64,000 nucleotides of DNA from UBA2450 sp045132035 (GCA_045132035.1 JBGURM010000092.1:19704-83703), one strand, 5' to 3'. Positions 1 through 7,990 are shown, numbered from the stretch's first letter. Notes: generated by a model not told the origin, from the sequence alone. Program-made: numbers and translations.

Positions 1-897
1 ATTAGAATCGATGACTTCCACTGTAGTGTTTGTAACTTTTTTAGATTGTCTATCATATGTTAATTTAATATTTCCAATTAATTCTCCATATGCGCCAAAT
101 TGAACATATGTTAATCTTCCTTCACTTGACTGTTCATACCGATGAGTGTGACCACAAAGAACTAAATCAACATATTCTCCTAAAGAATTATTTTTAACAT
201 CATCTTGACCAGTATGAACAGACGCAATAACTAAATCACATCCATTTCTTCTTAATTCAGTAGCTTCTTGCTTGATTATATCAATATGGTTTTTAAAACA
301 AATGGTCTCTGTGTAATATGAAGTAATTGAAGTAATTTGATTCTCTCCAATAACTCCCACTATTCCAACTTTTAAACCGTTCTCTAAAGTATAAATAACG
401 GACTTCCTACCGATATTTGATTGTTGTGTATTGCCAACTGTGTGACTAGCAAAGTCATAATCATAGACATTTGCCGCTAAAACTGGAGTGACATAACCAT
501 CATATTCTCTAGCGGTGTTAGCCACTATTTTTTCTATTCCCCAGTCAAAATCATGATTACCTACTGTTCTAGCGTCAACTCTCGCGTAAGCGTAAACATC
601 ATTAATTAATTGCCCATGGTTATAATTTGAATAAATTGAACCTTGCCAATCATCACCTTGAGAAATAACTAAAGTGTTTTCTTTTTCACCTTGTTCTTTA
701 ATATATGTTCCTAATCTTGCTAAACCAATTCTTCCACTTTCAGGATAAATCGCTCCATGGAAATCATTAAAAGCGACGATATTGATTGTTTCTTCATCTT
801 TAGTAGTTGTTCCTCCACCTTGTCCTCCAGTTGGACCACAAGAAAAGATTGATAACACAGTCATCATAAAGAAAATGGAAACGATTCTTTTTCTCAT
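1..897 (-). CDS. 5'-nucleotidase/UshA-type metallophosphatase lipoprotein (3' end beyond window)
   Basis: The frame is open from the ATG at 897 to the window edge, so only the first 299 codons are visible. The N-terminus is a lipoprotein signal: basic MRKR, a hydrophobic stretch and a lipobox ending S-C-G, then a Gly/Thr-rich spacer. Calcineurin-type metallophosphatase motifs follow in order: NDFHG (metal-binding D and H), QGDDW, GNHDFDWG, and later GHTH. That set is typical of secreted 5'-nucleotidases and 2',3'-cyclic phosphodiesterases that recover phosphate and nucleosides outside the membrane. The C-terminal substrate-binding domain would lie beyond position 1, so the exact substrate is open. 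It starts 3 nt after the DUF2974 gene, with AAGGA about 11 nt upstream of the ATG inside that gene, so the two are probably co-transcribed. Confidence 0.88.
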   Translation of the reverse strand, partial: MRKRIVSIFFMMTVLSIFSCGPTGGQGGGTTTKDEETINIVAFNDFHGAIYPESGRIGLARLGTYIKEQGEKENTLVISQGDDWQGSIYSNYNHGQLINDVYAYARVDARTVGNHDFDWGIEKIVANTAREYDGYVTPVLAANVYDYDFASHTVGNTQQSNIGRKSVIYTLENGLKVGIVGVIGENQITSITSYYTETICFKNHIDIIKQEATELRRNGCDLVIASVHTGQDDVKNNSLGEYVDLVLCGHTHRYEQSSEGRLTYVQFGAYGELIGNIKLTYDRQSKKVTNTTVEVIDSN

Positions 898-900
898 GTC

Positions 901-1965
901 TTATTTATCCTTAATGTAGTCAAGTATCATTGATGATAAAACTTCTTTTAGGACTTTTCTTTCTTCCTTAGGAGTGTTTTTCCATTCAGCAGGGAGCTTT
1001 TTTAATGCTTCTTTTAAAGAGGCAAGATTCTTTTCTTTTGTAGAAAGTCCATCAAAATTAAGTCTTTCAAGTAAATTGAATAATGTCGCTGTAAATTCTT
1101 TTTTTGTCGCTAAATCATATTTTACCACTGTTGAGTTAAGAGTATTAACAATTCGAGTGGATCTTTTTGAAAAGTTTTTAACATATTCAAAGTGATTATC
1201 AATTATTAACCAACTAAATGTATCATGTTGCATTATTAACGAATTATTTGAATTCACAATATGATATTCAACTGGTTCAGTGATTAATCTTCCAATTATC
1301 GAATCAACAGGAGCGTAAAATTTAATAATTGGAGAAATCTTTTCATATTCATTATCATAGAAACGCTTACTATAATTAGGAGAATCGAAAGCGTATATCC
1401 ACATTAAGTTATCTTTTTTAGTTAAATATTTAGACGCCGTTATCGCTAGTCTTCCTCCTTTAGAGTGACCAACAACATATATTTTCTTTTTCTTATATTT
1501 ATGAGCGATAAAAGATAAATATTCAATCGCTTCTATTTCACTAGGAGTAATATCTAAAAAAGACATATTAATATCTTCTTTAATACCTTCCACTGTTCCA
1601 TCCGTTCCACAAAAAGAGACGACAATATAATCTTTAAACGCGAAAGAAACGGCCTGGAACTGTTTTTCAAGCTCCGGATTGTTATTTCTTTGATAATTAA
1701 TTAATTTCATGTTAGAGAAGCGATTTGAACCCGCTACTCTAGATAATATACGAAGATATTCTCTTCTTCTTTTCATTAGATGAGAATCATCATAATATTT
1801 GAGGGCGTTTAAAATATCTGAATTGGAGTTATCTTTGTTAATTAAAAGGAAATCACCATAATGAGGATACGCTAAAGATGCGAAAATCATCGCATCAATT
1901 TCGTTAAAGGGTGATTCTATTAAACTTATATCTTGATATTTATCTAGATAATCATCCAAATACAT
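901..1965 (-). CDS. DUF2974 (Mbeg1-like) alpha/beta-hydrolase
   Basis: This 354-residue protein has the DUF2974 N-terminal pattern (YLDKY...PFNEIDAMIFASLAYP) and a lipase-type nucleophile elbow, VGHSKGG, near residue 168, whose serine would be catalytic. No signal peptide or membrane segment is seen, so it is probably cytoplasmic. The family is annotated as lipase or esterase-like, but its natural substrate is not known. It follows a RelB/DinJ-like antitoxin gene by 5 nt, in the position where a toxin would normally be encoded. The charged C-terminal 60 residues (many K and E) are outside the hydrolase fold. Family assignment is firm; function is not. Confidence 0.8.
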   Translation of the reverse strand: MYLDDYLDKYQDISLIESPFNEIDAMIFASLAYPHYGDFLLINKDNSNSDILNALKYYDDSHLMKRRREYLRILSRVAGSNRFSNMKLINYQRNNNPELEKQFQAVSFAFKDYIVVSFCGTDGTVEGIKEDINMSFLDITPSEIEAIEYLSFIAHKYKKKKIYVVGHSKGGRLAITASKYLTKKDNLMWIYAFDSPNYSKRFYDNEYEKISPIIKFYAPVDSIIGRLITEPVEYHIVNSNNSLIMQHDTFSWLIIDNHFEYVKNFSKRSTRIVNTLNSTVVKYDLATKKEFTATLFNLLERLNFDGLSTKEKNLASLKEALKKLPAEWKNTPKEERKVLKEVLSSMILDYIKDK

Positions 1966-1970
1966 ATTAG

Positions 1971-2207
1971 TTATTCACCAATATATTTCATGAATTCTTC
2001 TTGATGAGTATCATCAGAATGTTCTTCGACAATTACTTTCTTTTTAATATTACGAATTTCAAAAGGAATCTTTCCTTCTCTAACAGATTGAGAAAGGAAT
2101 AATGAGATTGCAGTTGATAAATCTAAACCAAAAGATTGGAATAGCTCCACTGCTTGTTTCTTTAATTCTGGATCTAAAGAAATATTTGTGTTAACTTTTT
2201 TTGCCAT
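1971..2207 (-). CDS. RelB/DinJ-family antitoxin
   Basis: From the ATG at 2207 this encodes 78 residues starting MAKKVNTNISLD. The N-terminus is a ribbon-helix-helix DNA-binding segment (NISLDPELKKQAVELF, then FGLDLSTAISLFL), the standard RelB/DinJ layout, followed by a charged tail that would bind a toxin. Two upstream in-frame ATGs (2222, 2213) are less likely: the promoter places the transcript start near 2220, and GAGG lies 9 nt before the 2207 ATG. Antitoxins of this type usually repress their own operon. No RelE/YafQ-type toxin gene follows; the next gene is a DUF2974 hydrolase. Confidence 0.82.
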   Translation of the reverse strand: MAKKVNTNISLDPELKKQAVELFQSFGLDLSTAISLFLSQSVREGKIPFEIRNIKKKVIVEEHSDDTHQEEFMKYIGE

Positions 2208-2226
2208 ATTCATAAACCTCATACTT

Positions 2227-2256
2227 ATTGTATATAAAAATAATATGATATGTCAA
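2227..2256 (-). promoter_or_regulatory. Promoter of the relB-like / DUF2974 / phosphatase operon
   Basis: On the minus strand TTGACA (2256-2251) is followed after 18 nt by TACAAT (2232-2227). The predicted transcript start near 2220 sets the antitoxin start at 2207. Confidence 0.7.
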
Positions 2257-2321
2257 GTTTATGCACATAACATACACATAAATCATATTTGTGACATATA
2301 TAGCAAAGTTGTTTCAATATC

Positions 2322-2350
2322 AAAAAAAGAAGACCCCTAAGGATCTTCTA
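2322..2350 (-). terminator. Terminator of tuf
   Basis: The minus-strand RNA forms GAAGAUCC-UUAG-GGGUCUUC followed by seven U. One position is a G-U wobble only in the minus-strand RNA, which supports that orientation. Confidence 0.85.
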
Positions 2351-2372
2351 ATTTATCTAGTAAGTAACTAAA

Positions 2373-3557
2373 TTATTTAATGATTTCGTTGACTGTACCA
2401 GCACCGACAGTTCTACCACCTTCACGGATGGAGAATTTTGTACCCTTTTCAAGAGCGATTGGGTGAATTAATTCGACGGTGAGTTCAACGTTATCACCTG
2501 GCATAACCATGTCTGTTCCAGCTGGAAGAGTGATGACACCAGTAACGTCTGTTGTACGGAAGTAGAATTGTGGTCTGTAGTTGCTTAAGAAAGCTGTGTG
2601 ACGGCCACCTTCTTCTTTTGTTAAAACGTAGACAGAAGCTTTGAATTTGGTGTGTGGAGTAACACTACCTGGTTTTGCTAAGACTTGACCACGTTGGACT
2701 TGATCACGGTTGATACCTCTTAAAAGGACACCAACGTTATCACCAGCTTGGACGAAGTCACAAGTTTTACGGAATGATTCAAGACCTGTAATAACGGATT
2801 TTTGTGTTTCTCTAATACCAACGATTTCAACTTCGTCACCGAGTTTTGCTTGACCTCTTTCGACACGGCCAGTAACGACTGTACCACGTCCGGAAATGGT
2901 CATAACGTCTTCGATAGCGAGTAAGAATGGTTTGTCAGTTTCACGTGCTGGAGCTGGGATATAATTATCACATGCATCCATTAAATCCATAATGGTTTGT
3001 TCAGCTGCTGGATCACCATCAAGAGCGGCTCTTGCGGAACCACGGATGACTGGGACGTCATCACCTGGGAAACCATATGAATTTAAGAGTTCACGAACTT
3101 CCATTTCGACTAAGTCTAATAATTCTGGATCATCGACTAAGTCTGTTTTGTTGATGTAGACAACGATGTAAGGAACACCGACTTGACGTGCAAGTAAGAT
3201 GTGTTCACGTGTTTGTGGCATAACGCCATCAGTACCGGCAACAACTAAGATTGCACCATCCATTTGAGCAGCACCAGTAATCATGTTTTTGACATAGTCA
3301 GCGTGGCCTGGGCAGTCAACGTGGGCATAGTGTCTTTTTTCTGTTTGATACTCAATGTGGGCAGTATTAATTGTAATACCACGGGCTTTTTCTTCTGGTG
3401 CAGCATCGATTTGATCGTATGCTTTCTTTTCAGATAAGCCTTTCTTTGCTAAGACAGTTGTAATAGCGGCGGTTAATGTGGTCTTACCGTGGTCGACGTG
3501 ACCAATGGTACCAATGTTAACGTGCTCTTTAGTTCTGTCAAATTTTTCCTTTGCCAT
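2373..3557 (-). CDS. tuf: Elongation factor Tu
   Basis: This is a 394-residue EF-Tu, the usual length. It brings aminoacyl-tRNA to the ribosomal A site as a GTP complex. Motifs are intact: G1 GHVDHGKTTL, G3 DCPGHADY, G4 NKTD, then domains 2 and 3 with GRGTVVTGRVERG. The frame extends upstream, but the start at 3557 (MAKEKF) is chosen because AGGAG precedes it and homologues begin there. It is the last gene of the rpsL-rpsG-fusA-tuf cluster and also has its own promoter in the 102-bp gap after fusA. The run of preferred codons fits very high expression. Confidence 0.98.
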   Translation of the reverse strand: MAKEKFDRTKEHVNIGTIGHVDHGKTTLTAAITTVLAKKGLSEKKAYDQIDAAPEEKARGITINTAHIEYQTEKRHYAHVDCPGHADYVKNMITGAAQMDGAILVVAGTDGVMPQTREHILLARQVGVPYIVVYINKTDLVDDPELLDLVEMEVRELLNSYGFPGDDVPVIRGSARAALDGDPAAEQTIMDLMDACDNYIPAPARETDKPFLLAIEDVMTISGRGTVVTGRVERGQAKLGDEVEIVGIRETQKSVITGLESFRKTCDFVQAGDNVGVLLRGINRDQVQRGQVLAKPGSVTPHTKFKASVYVLTKEEGGRHTAFLSNYRPQFYFRTTDVTGVITLPAGTDMVMPGDNVELTVELIHPIALEKGTKFSIREGGRTVGAGTVNEIIK

Positions 3558-3599
3558 TGTTTGAATTTCTCCTTTCAAATAATTGAATCCAACATTTTT

Positions 3600-3628
3600 A
3601 ATATATAGCAAGTTTAATTTATAATCAA
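3600..3628 (-). promoter_or_regulatory. Promoter in front of tuf
   Basis: TTGATT (3628-3623) and TATATT (3605-3600) are 17 nt apart on the minus strand, in the fusA-tuf gap. An AT-rich palindrome (CCAATTTAATTGG, 3631-3643) lies just upstream of the -35. Confidence 0.6.
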
Positions 3629-3659
3629 TACCAATTTAATTGGTTATTAATTATTGTTT

Positions 3660-5735
3660 TTAGCGAGCGCTCATTCCGCTCTTTTTAATGATCTCGTCTT
3701 GGACATAACGTGGGCATTCACCATAATGGTCGAATTGCATCGCGTAGTTTCCACGACCTTGAGTCATTGAACGTAAGTCAGTAACGTAACCAAACATTTC
3801 TGAGAGTGGTACTTCAGCTTCAATAGTTTTAGCGTTATTTCTTTGAGATTCGCCAGTGACGAGTCCACGTCTACGAGCGATATCACCAAGAACATCACCA
3901 TAATATTGTTCTGGGACAGTAACTTCAATCTTCATGATTGGTTCAAGGATTACTGGATTACATTTCTTAGCCGCTTCTTTAAGAGCCATACTAGCAGCGA
4001 TCTTATAAGCAGCTTCACTGGAGTCGACATCATGGTAGCTACCATCGAATAATGTAGCTTTGATATCCATGACTTGGAAGCCAGCAATCATACCTCTTCC
4101 TAAAGAATCGATAAGTCCATCTTGAGTTGGTTTAATGTATTCTCTTGGAACACTACCACCAACGATGGCGTCAACGAATTCAAATCCTTTGCCTGGGTTT
4201 GGTTCAAATTTGATCCAAACGTGACCGTATTGACCACGACCACCAGATTGTTTGATGTATTTACCTTCACAATCAGCGGTACCTTTGATGGTTTCACGGT
4301 ATTCAACTTGTGGAGCACCGACGTTGACTTGAACGTTGAATTCTCTTCTCATACGGTCAACGATGATGTCTAAGTGTAATTCACCAACACCAGCGATAAT
4401 GGTTTGACCTGTTTCAGCGTTGGTTCTCACTCTGAAGGTTGGATCTTCTTCAGCAAGTTTTTGTAAAGCAATGGACATCTTTTCTTGGTCAGCTTTTGTC
4501 TTTGGTTCAACAGCTTCTTCAATAACTGGATCTGGGAATTCCATCTTTTCAAGAACAACCTTGTGTTTCTCGTCACATAAGGTATCACCAGTTGTGGTGT
4601 TCTTAAGTCCGACGACCGCACCGATGTCACCAGCGTGGAGTTCTTCAACTTCTTGACGGTGATTACTGTGCATTAAGACAACACGGGCAATTCTTTCTTT
4701 AACACCTTTAGTGGAGTTAATGACATAAGATCCGGATTTGAGTGTACCGCTATAAACACGGACATAAGCGAGACGACCAATGAATGGGTCGGTAGCAATT
4801 TTGAATGCTAACGCACCTAATGGTTCGTTATCATCTGGTTTGCATTCGATTTCATTGCCATCTTCATCTGTTCCTTTAGCAGCTGGAATATCAAGTGGGC
4901 TTGGAAGATAATCAATGACACCATCAAGGAGTAATTGAATATTCTTGTTCTTATAAGCACTACCGCAGAATACTGGGTGGAATTCACCTGTTAAAACAGC
5001 TTTACGGATAACAGTTTTGATTTCTTCGACAGTTGGTTCTTCACCATCTAAGACTTTCATCATGAAGTCATCGTCGAAGGAAGCAAGGGTTTCAACGAGG
5101 TCTGCTCTATGAGCTTCCATGTCATCAACTAATTCTTCTGGAACTGGGATTTCATGTGGTTCTTGAGCATCTTTTTCATAAACCCATGCTTTTCTTTCAA
5201 TGATATCGACAGCGCCTCTTAAAGTGCTTTCAATACCGATTGGAAGTTGGACAGCTTTGGCGTTAGCGCCAAGTCTTTCCTTTAAGGAACGGACACACAT
5301 TTCGAAGTCCGCACCGATAGCGTCAAGTTTGTTAACAAAGACAATTCTTGGAACGCCGTATTTAGATCCTTGTCTCCAGACAGTTTCTGTTTGTGGTTCG
5401 ACACCATTTTTACCATCTAAGACAGTGACCGCACCATCAAGAACACGGAGGGATCTTTCAACTTCAACGGTGAAGTCGACGTGCCCCGGAGTGTCGATGA
5501 TGTTGATTCTATTACCCTTCCAGAATGCGGTTGTCGCAGCGGAAGTAATGGTAATACCTCTTTCTTGTTCTTGTTCCATCCAGTCCATGGTGGCCGCACC
5601 TTCGTGGACTTCACCAATTTTGTGGATTTTACCTGTGAAGAAGAGAATACGTTCTGTTGTGGTTGTTTTACCGGCATCGATATGAGCCATGATACCGATA
5701 TTACGTGTATGGGCTAAATCATATTCACGTGCCAT
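3660..5735 (-). CDS. fusA: Elongation factor G
   Basis: This 691-residue protein is full-length EF-G, the GTPase that drives tRNA-mRNA translocation. It has G1 AHIDAGKTTTTERIL, G3 DTPGHVDF, G4 NKLD, domain II (IGRLAYVRVYSG) and domain IV/V (QSGGRGQYGHVWI, GRGNYAMQFDHY). It lies 18 nt after rpsG and 102 nt before tuf in the str-type operon. Nothing is unusual. The antisense reading frames in this stretch, the longest being 5200-5685, are by-products of codon use. Confidence 0.98.
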   Translation of the reverse strand: MAREYDLAHTRNIGIMAHIDAGKTTTTERILFFTGKIHKIGEVHEGAATMDWMEQEQERGITITSAATTAFWKGNRINIIDTPGHVDFTVEVERSLRVLDGAVTVLDGKNGVEPQTETVWRQGSKYGVPRIVFVNKLDAIGADFEMCVRSLKERLGANAKAVQLPIGIESTLRGAVDIIERKAWVYEKDAQEPHEIPVPEELVDDMEAHRADLVETLASFDDDFMMKVLDGEEPTVEEIKTVIRKAVLTGEFHPVFCGSAYKNKNIQLLLDGVIDYLPSPLDIPAAKGTDEDGNEIECKPDDNEPLGALAFKIATDPFIGRLAYVRVYSGTLKSGSYVINSTKGVKERIARVVLMHSNHRQEVEELHAGDIGAVVGLKNTTTGDTLCDEKHKVVLEKMEFPDPVIEEAVEPKTKADQEKMSIALQKLAEEDPTFRVRTNAETGQTIIAGVGELHLDIIVDRMRREFNVQVNVGAPQVEYRETIKGTADCEGKYIKQSGGRGQYGHVWIKFEPNPGKGFEFVDAIVGGSVPREYIKPTQDGLIDSLGRGMIAGFQVMDIKATLFDGSYHDVDSSEAAYKIAASMALKEAAKKCNPVILEPIMKIEVTVPEQYYGDVLGDIARRRGLVTGESQRNNAKTIEAEVPLSEMFGYVTDLRSMTQGRGNYAMQFDHYGECPRYVQDEIIKKSGMSAR

Positions 5736-5753
5736 ATTCTAATCTCCTTGAGA

Positions 5754-6224
5754 TTACCAACGATAATGTGCGTAAGCTTTGTTGGCTTCAGCCATTTTGT
5801 GGGTATCTTCTCTTTTCTTAACGGAAGCACCGGTGCCATTTGCAGCGTCGATGATTTCTCCTGCGAGTCTATCTTCCATTGTTTTTTCATTTCTGAGTCT
5901 GCTGTAGTTGACTAACCATCTTAAGCCTAATGTGACTTTTCTCTCTGGAGAGACTTCAGTTGGGACTTGATAGTTAGCAGCACCGATTCTACGAACCTTT
6001 AATTCGACTTCAGGCATGATGTTGTTAATCGCTGTTGCGAATACATCCATTGCTGGTTTTCCAGTTTTGGCTTCGATTTTGTTGAAGGCGGTATAGAGAA
6101 TTGTTTGGGCAGTTCCCTTTTTGCCATCAATCATAATTTTGTTAATTAAGCGTGTTACGAGTTTTGAATTATAAATTGGATCTGGTAACACATCACGTTT
6201 TGCAACGTTTCCTTTACGTGGCAT
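5754..6224 (-). CDS. rpsG: 30S ribosomal protein S7
   Basis: This is a 156-residue S7, standard length, beginning MPRKGNVAKRDVLPDP. S7 starts assembly of the 30S head by binding the 3' major domain of 16S rRNA and contacts tRNA in the E site. The conserved RRIGAANYQVPTEV segment and the C-terminal ANKAYAHYRW are intact. It lies 18 nt after rpsL and 18 nt before fusA. In E. coli S7 represses its own operon; no equivalent site was identified here. Confidence 0.98.
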   Translation of the reverse strand: MPRKGNVAKRDVLPDPIYNSKLVTRLINKIMIDGKKGTAQTILYTAFNKIEAKTGKPAMDVFATAINNIMPEVELKVRRIGAANYQVPTEVSPERKVTLGLRWLVNYSRLRNEKTMEDRLAGEIIDAANGTGASVKKREDTHKMAEANKAYAHYRW

Positions 6225-6242
6225 TATTCTATCCTCCTTCTA

Positions 6243-6662
6243 TTATTTGGCCGCTTTTGGTTTCTTAGAACCATATAAGCTACGTCCTTGACGACGAGCT
6301 TCAATTCCGGCGCAGTCAAGTGTTCCTCTAATAATGTGGTAACGAACACCTGGTAAGTCCTTAACACGTCCACCACGAATCATAACTGTGGAGTGTTCTT
6401 GTAAGTTATGGCCTTCACCACCAATATACGCTGTAACTTCGTAACCATTGCTTAAGCGAACACGAGCGTATTTTCTTAAAGCAGAGTTTGGTTTTTTAGG
6501 AGTCATTGTACCGACACGGGTGCAAACGCCTCTTTTTTGGCTAGCAGCTTGGTTTGTTTCTTTTTTCTTTAAAGAGTTCCATCTTTTTCCAAGAGCAGGA
6601 GCTTTGGATTTAACAGTGGCTGTTCTACGGCCTTCACGGACTAATTGATTAATTGTTGGCAT
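6243..6662 (-). CDS. rpsL: 30S ribosomal protein S12
   Basis: This 139-residue S12 forms part of the decoding centre and is the classical streptomycin-response protein. The two key loops, TPKKPNSALRK and GGRVKDLPGVRYH, carry the wild-type lysines, so the sequence predicts no S12-based streptomycin resistance. It is the first gene of the rpsL-rpsG-fusA-tuf cluster. A strong promoter and a structured leader of about 120 nt precede it. Confidence 0.98.
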   Translation of the reverse strand: MPTINQLVREGRRTATVKSKAPALGKRWNSLKKKETNQAASQKRGVCTRVGTMTPKKPNSALRKYARVRLSNGYEVTAYIGGEGHNLQEHSTVMIRGGRVKDLPGVRYHIIRGTLDCAGIEARRQGRSLYGSKKPKAAK

Positions 6663-6704
6663 TTATATATTGCTCCTTTCAATTATTTCCTAATTCACTG
6701 TAAT

Positions 6705-6785
6705 TTGTCCACGCAACCGGTCGTGTCCGTTTTTCCCTTAAAAAATGGACCATTTCGGTCTGCGGTGAACTAAATCACACGCCTA
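6705..6785 (-). promoter_or_regulatory. Structured 5' leader of rpsL
   Basis: The minus-strand RNA can form an outer stem between CGCAGACCG (6764-6756) and CGGUUGCG (6719-6712), with one bulge. Inside is a hairpin GUCC-A-UUUUU ... AAAAA-C-GGAC (6750-6725). It sits between the promoter and rpsL and has no stem-plus-U terminator at the gene side. Autoregulation of the S12/S7 operon is a plausible role; no known Rfam family is claimed. Confidence 0.45.
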
Positions 6786-6788
6786 TAT

Positions 6789-6817
6789 AATATATACATC
6801 TAGTAAAATCCTGACAA
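6789..6817 (-). promoter_or_regulatory. Promoter of the rpsL-rpsG-fusA-tuf operon
   Basis: TTGTCA (6817-6812) and TATATT (6794-6789) are separated by 17 nt on the minus strand, about 130 nt before rpsL. Confidence 0.75.
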
Positions 6818-6868
6818 GAAAAAAATAAAAAAATATTTCAAAAAGTTTAAAAACGGTATTTATAGAAG

Positions 6869-6893
6869 AAAAAAAGCAATCGATTGACTGCTT
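6869..6893 (-). terminator. Terminator overlapping the end of the 118-residue membrane protein gene
   Basis: The minus-strand RNA forms AAGCAGUC-AAUC-GAUUGCUU followed by a U run. It begins within the stop codon of the upstream gene and separates it from the rpsL promoter. Confidence 0.8.
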
Positions 6894-7248
6894 AAATTCC
6901 AACAGCGAGAAGAATAATTTTGATAACTGAAGCAACAAACAATGCGCCTAGTAATGAATCAAAGACGATTGAGGTGATTCTTATTTGTTTAAGCGTGCTT
7001 TTTCTATTATTTAAAGAGAAGAAGAATAAGATAAGACTCACTACCGCAATCGCGACAAAGATAAATAAAACAAAGACGACTCCTAATCCCGCAAATAAAG
7101 CAACAATAGGCGCTGCTGCAGGATCAGTGTCACCAACATTAATTGTTGACCACCACACTGGGTAAAGCATGATAGCTAAAACAATATTAATTAATAGGAA
7201 TACTCCAATTATAACTGTTGATGTAGTTCTTGGTTTGTCGTAATTCAT
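6892..7248 (-). CDS. Small integral membrane protein, unknown function
   Basis: I do not recognise a family. The 118-residue protein has about three hydrophobic membrane segments: residues 12-33, 46-78 (long, possibly a bent or double pass) and 95-116. Short basic or polar links separate them. A -10 box, TACAAT (7263-7258), lies only 9 nt before the ATG and there is no Shine-Dalgarno sequence, so the mRNA is probably leaderless. It has its own terminator, so it is a single-gene unit, divergent from the gene at 7399. Confidence 0.65.
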   Translation of the reverse strand: MNYDKPRTTSTVIIGVFLLINIVLAIMLYPVWWSTINVGDTDPAAAPIVALFAGLGVVFVLFIFVAIAVVSLILFFFSLNNRKSTLKQIRITSIVFDSLLGALFVASVIKIILLAVGI

Positions 7249-7293
7249 ATATCAATTATTGTATACCCCTTGTCATAAAATAATAAGATTTTT

Positions 7294-7312
7294 TTATTAA
7301 CAAAGTTAATAA
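7294..7312. repeat. 19-bp palindrome, copy 1
   Basis: TTATTAACAAAGTTAATAA is an inverted repeat with 8-bp arms around AAA. It lies between two divergent genes, in a position suited to an operator. An identical 19-mer occurs at 40803-40821. Confidence 0.4.
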
Positions 7313-7398
7313 CTTGATTCACGAGTAAATTTTTATAAATATTTTTTCAAAAAAATCGCATTTTCCTCCTCTTATTAAAAGTGAAGGAGGTTTTTAAA

Positions 7399-7710
7399 AT
7401 GTCGAAGAAAAATAGAAGCTTATTTACAATCAGAAAAAAGAAAAAAGAAAGGCATCCACAAATTATAGTTGGTGCTGATAGAACGTCTTTTAAATCAATA
7501 GGTTTAACACATTCTAAAAGAAGCGGTAAATCAATAAATATCCCATTAAAAAACAATCCAAACAAGAACGATGATAGTCAGGCGTATGCAAAAAGAAGAA
7601 TTGTCAAAGATTTTAAATTTAGATTTAGCAAAGCTTTTAAGAATTATCACTTATCCAACGAAGACATTGAAGAATTACAGCGCTTTCTAGAATCAAAGAA
7701 AAGAAAATGA
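7399..7710 (+). CDS. Small highly basic protein, unknown function
   Basis: From the ATG at 7399 (AAGGAGG 7 nt upstream) this encodes 103 residues; the ATG at 7381 is rejected because the ribosome binding site lies inside it. It is rich in Lys and Arg throughout (SKKNRSLFTIRKKKKERHP at the start, ESKKRK at the end). A middle segment reads GLTHSKRSGKSINIPLKNNPN, and the C-terminal half looks helical. Nucleic-acid binding is possible from composition alone. I recall similar basic proteins in other Bacillota but no assigned function. Just downstream are three tandem small-RNA-like units on the opposite strand. Confidence 0.6.
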   Translation: MSKKNRSLFTIRKKKKERHPQIIVGADRTSFKSIGLTHSKRSGKSINIPLKNNPNKNDDSQAYAKRRIVKDFKFRFSKAFKNYHLSNEDIEELQRFLESKKRK

Positions 7711-7721
7711 TACTTGTAAAA

Positions 7722-7774
7722 TAAAAAAGAAGTAGCTCTAGGCGAGAGTCATTAGCTCCTGCGTCCTACTTCCT
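7722..7774 (-). ncRNA. Tandem small RNA, copy 1
   Basis: On the minus strand a -10 box TATATT (7786-7781) is followed, after exactly 7 nt, by GGAAGUAG. This starts a hairpin of about 45 nt closed by GAAGUAG/CUACUUC and ending in six U, which looks like an intrinsic terminator. Inside is AGGAG-CUA-AUG ACU CUC GCC UAG, a possible four-codon frame (M-T-L-A). It is one of three near-identical copies spaced 107-108 bp apart. Confidence 0.6.
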
Positions 7775-7829
7775 ACATTCAATATATCAACGATTTGATC
7801 TAAACAAAAGTATTATTTGCCCTAGTAAT

Positions 7830-7882
7830 TAAAAAGGAAGTAGCTCTAGGCTAGAGTCATTAGCTCCTACGTCCTACTTCCT
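7830..7882 (-). ncRNA. Tandem small RNA, copy 2
   Basis: Layout matches copy 1: -10 box TATATT (7894-7889), 7 nt, then GGAAGUAG. The terminal stem is GGAAGUAG/CUACUUCC, followed by five U. The inner stem CUCUA-GCC-UAGAG is perfect here. The internal short frame reads AUG ACU CUA GCC UAG. Confidence 0.6.
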
Positions 7883-7937
7883 ATATTTAATATAACAATG
7901 TTTTGGCTTAAATAAAAGTATTATTTATTGTAGCAAT

Positions 7938-7990
7938 CAAAAAGGAAGTAGCGCTAGGCCAGAGTCATTAGCTCCTACGTCCTACTTCCT
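7938..7990 (-). ncRNA. Tandem small RNA, copy 3
   Basis: The -10 box is TATAGT (8002-7997), then 7 nt, then GGAAGUAG. The terminal stem and U run are conserved, but the inner stem is weakened. The short frame is kept, reading AUG ACU CUG GCC UAG, so the Leu codon is CUC, CUA and CUG in the three copies. Confidence 0.58.

Noticed and set aside
5200..5685. 161-codon plus-strand reading frame
   Set aside because: It lies wholly antisense to fusA, has no ribosome binding site and is a codon-usage shadow. The same applies to antisense frames in rpoB, rpoC and glgP.
7728..7990. Integron attC-like sites
   Set aside because: The hairpins lack the RYYYAAC/GTTRRRY core boxes, and no integrase gene is present.
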